From UCB2 sp964475735 (GTDB lineage Bacteria; Chloroflexota; Dehalococcoidia; Tepidiformales; Tepidiformaceae), in contig CAYYYI010000033.1 of assembly GCA_964475735.1 (NCBI GenBank), forward strand, positions 1 to 21,755: a stretch of DNA of 21,755 nt. The letters run 5' to 3'. A program made the position numbers and the translations under genes. The first letter of the stretch is position 1. Each line of letters begins with the position of its first letter. The notes below the pieces were generated by a model. It made no database searches. It worked only from the letters and a program-made list of their open reading frames with translations, and was not told the origin of the DNA. Shown here piece after piece: positions 8,084-14,239 of this stretch.

Positions 8084-9546
8084 GCGCGCGCATGCCCGAC
8101 TGGCTCGCGCACCGCGCGGCCGTCCTGCCCAAACACCCTGCCGTGGTGTTTGGCGCGGAGCGTCTGACCTACGCTGAGCTCGACCGGCGCGCAACGATGC
8201 TGGGACGGGCGCTCGTCTATGGAGGCATCGAACCGGGCGACAGGGTGGCCCTGCTTGCGGGGAATTCGATCGAGTTCGTCGAGAGCGTGCACGCAGTGCC
8301 CCGCGCGGGCGGCATCCTCGTGCCCCTGAACGCGCGCCTCACGGCCGAGGAGGCCGAGTGGCAGCTGCACGACTCCGGGGCGAAGGCGCTGCTCTGTCAT
8401 CAGCCGACGTGGCCGCTGGCCACGAAGGTCGCAAGCGCTGCCGGGATTCCGGCGCTGCCCCTGCCCCTGAGACGCGAGTCGCCGCCGGCCGATCTGCGCG
8501 ACGAAATCGCCCTTGATGACATGCACAGCATCATCTACACCTCGGGAACCACCGGCCGGCCCAAGGGCGCCATGCTCTCCTTTGGCAACTTCTGGGCGAG
8601 CGCTGCCGCCTCGGCCTTCAACCTCGGGCTCGACCCCAACGACCGCTGGCTGGCATGCATGCCCCTCTTCCACGTCGGCGGGCTCTCCATCCTCCTGCGA
8701 AGCGTCATCTACGGGACCACTGCCATCGTTCACCCCGCATTCGACGAGGCGGCGGTGAACCATGCCCTCCGTGAGGACGGCGTCTCGATCGTCTCCGTGG
8801 TGGCGACGATGCTGCAGCGCATGCTCGACGCCGGCGAGTTGCCTTACCCGGATACGGTGCGGGTCGTCATGGTGGGAGGCGGCCCGGTACCGAAACCGTT
8901 GCTGGAGCGGGCGTTGGCGCGGGGGTTACCTGTGCTGCAGACATACGGCCTTACCGAAGCGGCGAGCCAGGTGGCAACGCTCACGCCAGCGGAGGCCATC
9001 AACCATCTGGGCTCTGCCGGGAAGCCCCTGGGCGCCACCAGTGTCCGCATCGATGCGCCCGCTGGCGAGCCCGGCGAGATCCTTGTCTCCGGCCCCACGA
9101 TCACCACTGGCTACTGGGGGAATCCCGAAGCAACCGCCGCAGCCCTGGCCGGCGGCTGGCTCCACACCGGGGATATTGGCCGGATCGACGAGGAAGGCTA
9201 CCTCTATGTGCTCGACCGGCGCGACGACCTCATCGTCAGCGGAGGCGAAAATGTCTACCCGGCCGAGGTGGAGAGCGTGCTCCTGTCCTACCCGGGCATC
9301 CGGGGCGCTTCCGTGGTCGGCGTGGGCGACGATGAGTGGGGGAAAATGGTGGCCGCCGCCATCGTGGCCGACGACGGGGCCGGTCTCGCCGGGCTGCAGG
9401 CTTTCCTCCGGGAACGGCTGGCCGCTTACAAGGTGCCCAAGCTCATCCTGCCAGTCACGGAGTTGCCGGTCACAGCCAACGGCAAGGTTCAGAGGAACAA
9501 GGTGCGCCAGATGCTCGAGGGCGAACAGGGCGCGCCCTCTCAGTGA
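8080..9546 (+). CDS. menE: o-Succinylbenzoate-CoA ligase MenE
   Basis: An adenylate-forming ligase that activates o-succinylbenzoate to its CoA thioester, the substrate of MenB. The 488-aa protein shows the acyl-adenylate motifs in order: phosphate-binding YTSGTTGRPKG (residues 153-163), TYGLTEA, HTGDIGRIDEEGYLYVLDRRDD, SGGENVYPAEVE and the C-terminal catalytic Lys469 in TANGKVQRNK. The domain type is shared with many acyl-CoA synthetases; the specific name comes from its ATGA overlap with menC and its length, typical of MenE. It closes the cluster: every step from chorismate to DHNA-CoA is covered. Confidence 0.94.
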   Translation: MSARMPDWLAHRAAVLPKHPAVVFGAERLTYAELDRRATMLGRALVYGGIEPGDRVALLAGNSIEFVESVHAVPRAGGILVPLNARLTAEEAEWQLHDSGAKALLCHQPTWPLATKVASAAGIPALPLPLRRESPPADLRDEIALDDMHSIIYTSGTTGRPKGAMLSFGNFWASAAASAFNLGLDPNDRWLACMPLFHVGGLSILLRSVIYGTTAIVHPAFDEAAVNHALREDGVSIVSVVATMLQRMLDAGELPYPDTVRVVMVGGGPVPKPLLERALARGLPVLQTYGLTEAASQVATLTPAEAINHLGSAGKPLGATSVRIDAPAGEPGEILVSGPTITTGYWGNPEATAAALAGGWLHTGDIGRIDEEGYLYVLDRRDDLIVSGGENVYPAEVESVLLSYPGIRGASVVGVGDDEWGKMVAAAIVADDGAGLAGLQAFLRERLAAYKVPKLILPVTELPVTANGKVQRNKVRQMLEGEQGAPSQ

Positions 9547-9550
9547 CTCC

Positions 9551-9559
9551 TGCTACAAT
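9551..9559 (+). promoter_or_regulatory. Extended -10 promoter before the HIT gene, probably leaderless
   Basis: TGCTACAAT is an extended -10 element (TG, one base, then TACAAT at 9554-9559) starting 4 nt after the menE stop. The ATG of the next gene is only 8 nt downstream of the hexamer, so transcription should begin at or just before the start codon. No ribosome site is present. Confidence 0.55.
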
Positions 9560-9567
9560 GCGCCCCG

Positions 9568-9909
9568 ATGCCTGATTGCCTCTTCTGCAAGATGAATACC
9601 GGCGAGGTCCCGGTCCAGAAGGTCATTGAGAACGAGCACGCCTTCGCCATCCGGGACATCAACCCCAGGGCCCCCATCCACGACCTCATCATCCCACGCG
9701 TCCACATCGAATCCGGGCGCGACTTCGAGTGGGTGCACGGCGACGTGCTCGCGGGCATGTTCATGCTCTCGAAAGAGGTCGCCCGGCTGGAGGGTATTTG
9801 GGAGTCCGGCTATCGCCTCGCCTTCAACGTGGGCGATGCCGCCGGGATGACGATTGCCCACCTGCACCTCCATGTCCTGGGCGGCCGGGCACTGGGCCCT
9901 GAAGGCTAA
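9568..9909 (+). CDS. HIT family nucleotide-binding protein (HINT branch)
   Basis: A 113-aa histidine-triad protein; relatives hydrolyse nucleoside phosphoramidates or dinucleoside polyphosphates. Visible are DCLFCKM at the N-terminus, IPRVHI, FNVGDAAGM and the triad AHLHLHVLGGRAL with His98, His100 and His102. The C-terminus ends at GPEG instead of the usual WPPG of HINT proteins, and the AGQ seen before the triad in many relatives is AGM here, so substrate preference may differ. It is probably transcribed from its own extended -10 promoter. Its TAA overlaps the next start (TAATG, 9907-9911), coupling it to the HD hydrolase gene. Confidence 0.92.
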   Translation: MPDCLFCKMNTGEVPVQKVIENEHAFAIRDINPRAPIHDLIIPRVHIESGRDFEWVHGDVLAGMFMLSKEVARLEGIWESGYRLAFNVGDAAGMTIAHLHLHVLGGRALGPEG

Positions 9910-10553
9910 TGGTTCTCCCGTTCGCAGAGCAGCTTGCCGCCGTGCGGGCGGAAATGGTCACGCGTCCCGCCAGCCTGGTCCGGCATGTCGAGCGCGTGAC
10001 CGCGGAGGCGTTCGACCTCGGCAGCCGTTGGGACCTCGACCCTGCCCGGATTGAACTCGCCGCGTGGGGCCACGACCTCTTCCGTTCGTTTGCCCCCGCC
10101 GATCAACTGCGCCTCGCGCGCGAGTGCGGCGTTCCTGTCGCCCCTGAGGACGAGGCCAGCCCGCTCGTGCTGCACGGACCCATCGCCGCGGCCGTCCTGC
10201 GCGAGCGCTTCGGAGTCGCGGACGGCGATGTCCTCGCCGCCGTGCGTGACCACACGCTGGGCATGGAACAGATGCCGCTCCTCGCGAAGGTCATCCTGCT
10301 GGCAGACAAGGTTGAGACTCGCAAGCGTGCGCGCGATCCCATCGTGCGCGAGATCCGGCGGCTCGCCCGGCGCGACCTCGATGCCGCCCTCCTCTGCTGG
10401 GCCGACTGGAAGTGGGTCGAAGAGCGCACGCACGGCTGGGCGAGCCATCCGCTCCACTGGAATGCCCGCGTCGCCTGGGTGCGCGAGCACCACATCGACG
10501 CTGCGCTCCCGGGGCGCGTTCCCGAGGCCGTATTCGACAGCGCCGAGGCCTGA
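9909..10553 (+). CDS. HD-domain hydrolase, YqeK-like (possible Ap4A hydrolase)
   Basis: A 214-aa HD-superfamily phosphohydrolase. The metal-binding series is clear: His26 (VRHVER), His55-Asp56 (WGHDLFR), His89 (LHGP), His115 (RDHTLG) and Asp133 (LADKVE). The order, spacing and the HTLG and ADK motifs resemble YqeK, which in Firmicutes cleaves Ap4A symmetrically to ADP. YqeK usually sits with nadD and rsfS; here it overlaps a HIT gene by one base, a partner from a family that also handles nucleotides. The C-terminal 50 residues (KWVEERTHGW onward) look less conserved. The specific activity is inferred, the HD fold is not. Confidence 0.8.
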   Translation: MVLPFAEQLAAVRAEMVTRPASLVRHVERVTAEAFDLGSRWDLDPARIELAAWGHDLFRSFAPADQLRLARECGVPVAPEDEASPLVLHGPIAAAVLRERFGVADGDVLAAVRDHTLGMEQMPLLAKVILLADKVETRKRARDPIVREIRRLARRDLDAALLCWADWKWVEERTHGWASHPLHWNARVAWVREHHIDAALPGRVPEAVFDSAEA

Positions 10554-10566
10554 CGCCGCCGGTGGC

Positions 10567-12000
10567 CTACGAGCCGCCTTTCGCAGCCACTTCCATCCCG
10601 TCCTTGCTCAGTGGCCCCGCCAGCGTGGAGAGGAAGCTTTCGGCCCAGTGCCTTACGTCGTTGGCGCCAACGCGCATGCGCAACCGCTCCATGCGCCAGC
10701 GGCGCTCGTGCGTGGGCATGGCAAGGGCGCGGGCCACTGTCGTGGCGACGTCCTCCGTGGAGTACGGATTCACAAGGAGCGCTTCGCGCAGTTCCGCCGC
10801 GGCCCCGGCGAATTCGCTCAGCACCAGCACCCCATCGCCATCGACGCGGGTTGCCACGAACTCCTTGGCCACGAGGTTCATCCCGTCGCGCAGAGGTGTC
10901 ACGAGCATCACATCGGCGGCAAGGTAGAGACTCGCCACCTCATCCGCCGAAAGCGAACGGTAGAGGCTGTGGATCGGGACGTTGTCGACGGTCGAGTAGA
11001 GCCCGTTGATCCGGCCCGTAAGCTCGTCCGTCACCCTGCGGATCTCCTGGTAGGCGTCCACCGCCTCGCGTGAGGGCACCGACACCTGGATCATGCGTGT
11101 CTCCGCCGGGTCTGCGAGGCCGCGCTCGAACATCTCCTCAATGGCCAGCAGGCGCCGGGGGATGCCCTTCGTATAGTCGAGCCGGTCGATGCCTACCACC
11201 AGGCGGTGGCAGCCGTTCGAGTTGCGCATGTTTGCCGCCAGGTCCCGCACATCCTGGTCTGCGCCCCGCCGTGCCCAGACGCCGGTGTCCACACCCATGG
11301 GGAACGCCCCTGTGCGCACGGTCCGGCCCTGCCATTCGAATGGAGCACCGTCACCTTCAAGCCGGAGTAGGCTCAGGGTGGTGTTCCGGAAGTTCGCGGC
11401 GTAGGCGGGCGTGTGAAAGCCGATCAGGTCTGCGCCCATCATCCCTGCGACCAGTTCTTCGCGCCCGGCAATGCAGCGGAACACCTCTTCCGGCGGGAAG
11501 GGCACGTGCAGGAAGAAGCCGATTCGTGCATTGGGCAGCCGCTCCCTGACCATCTGGGGTACCAGCGCAAGGTGGTAGTCGTGCACCCAGATCAGGTCAC
11601 CCGGCCGGTACTCCTCGATGATCGCCCGCGCAAAGAGCGCACTCGCCTCGCGGAACCCCGCCCACCCGGTCAGCCTCAACGGGATCTTGTCCAGCCGCGA
11701 ATGCAGAACCGGCCAGAGGAGCTCGTTGGAGACCGCCTCGTAGAAGTCGTGGACCTGCTCTTCTGTTAGCGTAACTGGCTTGCACCCGAGGTCGCGTATC
11801 TCGTCCAGGAGCGCAGCGTTGGCAGTGGCGTCGCCATGGAAGCCTTCGCCCGGCCAGCCGATCCACACGCTCTCTCCGGGGCGGTGGACCCCCCGCAGAC
11901 CCACCGCGAGGCCGCCTGTCGAGAACTCAATCTGCGGCCCGTCGTCCAAAGCGTGGACGGTAACGGGCAAACGGTTGGCGACGATGATCAGCCTGCTCAT
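10567..12000 (-). CDS. otsA: Alpha,alpha-trehalose-6-phosphate synthase (UDP- or GDP-glucose type)
   Basis: A GT20 glycosyltransferase making trehalose 6-phosphate from a nucleotide-glucose and glucose 6-phosphate. The 477-aa length matches OtsA (474 aa in E. coli). Residues that align with known E. coli positions are present: the glycine loop STGGL (29-30), Tyr87 and Trp96, Asp141 (VHDYHL), Arg273 and Lys278 (DRLDYTKG), and Asp372 and Glu380 (PLRDGMNLVAKE). There is no fused phosphatase domain and no otsB in the window, so dephosphorylation must be encoded elsewhere. Its ATG overlaps the stop of the upstream 171-aa gene (ATGA, 11997-12000). The operon is headed by a putative c-di-AMP riboswitch. 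It converges with the HD gene, with only 13 nt between stops. Confidence 0.96.
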   Translation of the reverse strand: MSRLIIVANRLPVTVHALDDGPQIEFSTGGLAVGLRGVHRPGESVWIGWPGEGFHGDATANAALLDEIRDLGCKPVTLTEEQVHDFYEAVSNELLWPVLHSRLDKIPLRLTGWAGFREASALFARAIIEEYRPGDLIWVHDYHLALVPQMVRERLPNARIGFFLHVPFPPEEVFRCIAGREELVAGMMGADLIGFHTPAYAANFRNTTLSLLRLEGDGAPFEWQGRTVRTGAFPMGVDTGVWARRGADQDVRDLAANMRNSNGCHRLVVGIDRLDYTKGIPRRLLAIEEMFERGLADPAETRMIQVSVPSREAVDAYQEIRRVTDELTGRINGLYSTVDNVPIHSLYRSLSADEVASLYLAADVMLVTPLRDGMNLVAKEFVATRVDGDGVLVLSEFAGAAAELREALLVNPYSTEDVATTVARALAMPTHERRWRMERLRMRVGANDVRHWAESFLSTLAGPLSKDGMEVAAKGGS

Positions 12001-12512
12001 GGCGCCCTCCTCAGCACGGGAGCCACTGGACGGGCGATGGGCAGAGACAGCCCGGGCTCATCCACGGCGCCCAGGATCTCACGCAGCCGGTTGTGGTGCC
12101 GCGCGACTGCGATCTCCAGTTCGACGACCTGCTCGCTGAGGTCAATGACCCGGGGGAGAGCAACCGTGCGAAGCGCGCGCAAATCTGCAAGCACCTCGTC
12201 CACCTTCTGCCTCAAGGGCACGTGCTCGGCGAACTGTCGCATTACAGCCTGGCCCCCCGCGGTGGCCCGCGCCGCCCACCGCAGCGGAGAGCGCTCGCCC
12301 TCCACTTCCTGGACATGGTCGCGGATTGCTGCCCCGGCGCGCGCCACAGAATCGGTAAACCGTTCCTGCCAGCGGCCGGGGTCGCCTCTGTCGAACGGCT
12401 CAGCGCGGGCCTCCCGGAGAGCCTCCCAGGCGTCGAAGAGCGGGTCGCGGCCAGCCTCCCCATGAGAAAGCGTGGCCTGGATCGATAACGGAGCGATCTG
12501 TGAAAAGGACAT
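11997..12512 (-). CDS. Uncharacterised helical protein, cotranscribed with otsA
   Basis: A 171-aa protein I do not recognise. The start at 12512 is set by a GGGAGG ribosome site 8 nt upstream (12521-12526); the open frame continues further but without support. The sequence looks almost entirely alpha-helical and charged from residue 25 to 150. A heptad-like stretch (about residues 98-148, from PLRQKVDEVL through VELEIAVARHHNRLREIL) may form a coiled coil. There is no signal peptide or membrane segment. The ATGA overlap with otsA implies coupled translation, roughly equal amounts, and perhaps a physical or regulatory partner of OtsA. That role is inference from position only. Confidence 0.75.
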   Translation of the reverse strand: MSFSQIAPLSIQATLSHGEAGRDPLFDAWEALREARAEPFDRGDPGRWQERFTDSVARAGAAIRDHVQEVEGERSPLRWAARATAGGQAVMRQFAEHVPLRQKVDEVLADLRALRTVALPRVIDLSEQVVELEIAVARHHNRLREILGAVDEPGLSLPIARPVAPVLRRAP

Positions 12513-12564
12513 GGAAACAACCTCCCTTGCCGCCGCAGCGGCCAGCACAACTCTGTGACTGGTA

Positions 12565-12753
12565 TCAGTTGAGGAGGCGGCCCGGCAGCACGCCGGAGCG
12601 CGCGATTGGGACGGGCGAGAGTTCCAGCGCGGGGAAGCCCGCAAGGGTACCTCCCTTGCGCCGTACCCTTTTGTGATGACGCCAATCGGCGCCGGGGATA
12701 GCTCGCGCGGCAAGTGATCTCGCGAGAGATGCAACGATGAGAGCCGTTTTCAC
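12565..12753 (-). CDS. Small ORF (62 aa) directly downstream of the riboswitch
   Basis: A GTG-started frame (12751-12753 on the minus strand) with an excellent ribosome site, GAGGAGGT (12761-12768), 8 nt from GGAGG to the start. The peptide begins MKTALIVASLARSLAAR, is rich in Arg/Lys in the middle (RHHKRVRRKGG) and ends SGVLPGRLLN. No family is recognised. It ends 52 nt before the 171-aa gene. It could be a real small protein, or a leader peptide through which the riboswitch controls ribosome access. Codon third positions are mixed in the first half and strongly G/C in the second, which is inconclusive. Confidence 0.45.
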   Translation of the reverse strand: MKTALIVASLARSLAARAIPGADWRHHKRVRRKGGTLAGFPALELSPVPIARSGVLPGRLLN

Positions 12754-12761
12754 GAGTCTCA

Positions 12762-12827
12762 CCTCCTCAGAGCGGAGCGCTCGCCCCAGGAGCGTCCGCA
12801 ATCCTTGGGAGGCCAATGCCTCCGACG
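12762..12827 (-). promoter_or_regulatory. Likely expression platform of the riboswitch
   Basis: Between the aptamer and the small ORF the RNA can form a perfect 6-bp hairpin (GGAGGC, loop ATTG, GCCTCC; forward 12808-12823). It can also form a second stem, GCGGA with TCCGC around an inner GCTC/GAGC, just before the GAGGAGGT ribosome site. CCTCC and CTCC segments could also pair with that ribosome site. There is no T-run, so control of translation start looks more likely than a Rho-independent terminator. The switching structure is inference. Confidence 0.45.
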
Positions 12828-12941
12828 AGTCTACGGGGTTAGCTGCCGGGCTCGGTGTCGGAAGTCACCGGCGCTTCAGTGCGCTTTGCCCCAACCAGGG
12901 GTGTGGGTCCCCCGTTCCCGGCAGGCGCCGGGATTCGACCT
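12828..12941 (-). ncRNA. Putative cyclic-di-AMP riboswitch (ydaO/yuaA class)
   Basis: Read on the minus strand, this leader carries the conserved blocks of the ydaO aptamer in the right order and spacing: a GTCGAATCC opening, GGGAACGGGGGACCCAC, TTGGGGCAAAG, a variable hairpin (residues around ACTGAAGCGCCGGT), then ACCGAGCCC and the highly diagnostic GGCAGCTAACCCCGTAG, closing with GAC that can pair back to GTC. The known class binds c-di-AMP and mostly turns expression off. Here it lies in front of a trehalose-6-phosphate synthase operon, which fits the known link of c-di-AMP to osmotic balance. The match was made by eye; a covariance-model search would settle it. Confidence 0.85.
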
Positions 12942-12945
12942 GACC

Positions 12946-12976
12946 ATGGTAGCACAGGCCGCAAGCCCCGGTTCAA
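12946..12976 (-). promoter_or_regulatory. Promoter of the riboswitch-otsA transcript
   Basis: On the minus strand, TGCTACCAT is an extended -10 (TACCAT = forward 12946-12951). TTGAAC (forward 12971-12976) is a good -35 but with a long 19-nt spacer. Transcription would start near 12939, right at the beginning of the aptamer, which supports both calls. Confidence 0.5.
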
Positions 12977-13319
12977 CCGCGGGTGCGCCTCAAGGTCTTG
13001 AGGGCCGAGGGGGCGGTGAGCCGAGAAGGCAGAAGTCGCTCCATGAGCGCCGTGGCGGTTTGTGGCGAGGAGGTGGAGCGGGCGGGACAGCGGGCGCGCG
13101 ATGGCGAGCGCGCGTCAGCTCGTGGGCTCGTGGGCAGCGATAGCGGGGGGGCAGGTCCCGGTCAAACTGTTGCTGCAGGTGGCGTTCCGCAAGGCGAGCA
13201 TGGGGTCAATGTTGCTGCGCCGCCAGCGCATGCCCGCACCCTTCGGACGCCTGTCGTGCTTGACTCTGAGGCGCACCCTTCAACCTGCAGCGGTCGCCGC
13301 AGAGCCGGGGCGCACCCCC
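12954..13319. other. Gene-poor spacer between riboswitch promoter and LysM gene
   Basis: Apart from the -35 of the otsA promoter, a near-palindrome CCTCAAG-GT-CTTGAGG at 12988-13003 (12 nt beyond that -35) and the transposase remnant at 13115-13264, I see nothing supportable here. Open frames on the plus strand through this stretch have no ribosome sites and Arg/Ala/Gly-rich shadow-like composition. Confidence 0.6.
13115..13264 (-). pseudogene. Degraded C-terminal fragment of a transposase
   Basis: A 49-residue minus-strand frame contains KGAGMRWRRSNIDPMLALRN, closely resembling the C-terminal segment of large transposases of the ISLre2/ISKra4 kind, in which a GAGMRW-type motif is followed by a P-L-LALR helix and a short Cys-containing segment. 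No start codon, upstream domain or terminal inverted repeats are present. A stop precedes it in frame, and the continuation after ATCSNS loses resemblance. It looks like an old insertion-sequence scar. The family assignment is by memory of motifs and is tentative. Confidence 0.5.
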
Positions 13320-14159
13320 TCAGGGAAGCTTCAGCTTCTGGCCAATTTGCAGCGTCTTGCAGTCGTCCTCGGTCAACCCGTTCGCGTCCAGCAACTGCTC
13401 GAGGGTGATGTCGTTCGCGGCCGCGATGGCCCCGCACGTGTCCCCTTCCGCAACCGTGTAGGTGTCGCCGGACGCCCCGGGAGTCCCTGTTCTGGTGGCC
13501 GTGGTGGTCCCGGGCGTTCCCGGCGTGCCGGGAGTCGTGGGAGTCCCGGGCGTTCCCGGGGTCTTTGTCTCTGAAGGCTGGGTTGTTTGCTGCCCGGGCG
13601 TCTTGCCAGCCTGCGCTGTCTGTTGCGCCTTGGTCGTCGCGAGGACACCAGGGTTGTACGAGCCTGGTCCGCCGTCGTCATCGCCCACAGCTCGCGAGAT
13701 CAGGATGGCGATTCCGATCACAACGACCGCCATCGCAAAGAGCCCGATCGTCGCCACCGGCATGCTAATGCCACCTGCCCGTGGCCGCGGCGCTCCTCCG
13801 CCCGCCGGCCGGCGCGGCCGATCGGCCCCCGGGCGCGACCGGGGCGCGGCGCCCCTTGCCGGTGCAGGCCCCGGGGCCTTCGGCGCGCGGGTGGCAGGGC
13901 CCGGCTCGCGGGTGGGTGGCGTAGTGGCAGGGGCGGTCGCCGTCCGCGGGACACCCTCCCCCTGGAACACAGGACAGGCCGGGTGGTTCGCCCCAAGGCA
14001 ATAGGCTTCCTGGTGGCCGGTGGCGATGCGCGTGGGGCTGGGGAGCCGGTAGCAGCGATGCGCTTCCGTCGCGTAGGTGGCGTGGGAGTCGGCGTCGTCG
14101 GCCAGCCCGAGATATGGACAGACCTGCGGCAAGCCTTCCTGTTCCGCTTCGAACGTCAC
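13320..14159 (-). CDS. Membrane-anchored LysM protein with Cys/His-rich N-terminal domain
   Basis: A 279-aa protein with four parts. Residues 10-65 form a compact Cys/His domain opening with CPYLGL (Cys14, Cys36, Cys54, Cys62 and several His), a type I associate with Chloroflexota proteins. Residues 70-130 are a Pro/Ala/Arg linker. Residues 135-155 form one membrane helix. An outside stalk of PGT repeats (200-228) then leads to a C-terminal LysM domain (232-279) with two Cys (242, 267) that could form a disulfide. The positive-inside rule puts the Cys domain in the cytoplasm and LysM outside, where it may bind glycan. The start is GTG, supported by a GGAGAGGAG ribosome site. What the Cys domain does, metal binding or signalling, is unknown. 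Confidence 0.85.
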   Translation of the reverse strand: MTFEAEQEGLPQVCPYLGLADDADSHATYATEAHRCYRLPSPTRIATGHQEAYCLGANHPACPVFQGEGVPRTATAPATTPPTREPGPATRAPKAPGPAPARGAAPRSRPGADRPRRPAGGGAPRPRAGGISMPVATIGLFAMAVVVIGIAILISRAVGDDDGGPGSYNPGVLATTKAQQTAQAGKTPGQQTTQPSETKTPGTPGTPTTPGTPGTPGTTTATRTGTPGASGDTYTVAEGDTCGAIAAANDITLEQLLDANGLTEDDCKTLQIGQKLKLP

Positions 14160-14239
14160 GTGCTCTCCTCTCCACCACCGGCGGAGGTCACGCGTATCGT
14201 GGCACGAGGGCGATTCGGAGGCAATCCTCCGGTCAAACT

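Noticed and set aside
12513..12734. Upstream extension of the 171-aa gene to a 245-aa frame
   Set aside because: It overlaps the 62-aa frame; the GGGAGG site at 12521-12526 fits only the start at 12512.
12983..13574. Plus-strand frames across the spacer and LysM gene
   Set aside because: No ribosome sites or recognisable motifs, and Arg/Ser/Gly-rich composition typical of antisense reading of GC-rich DNA.
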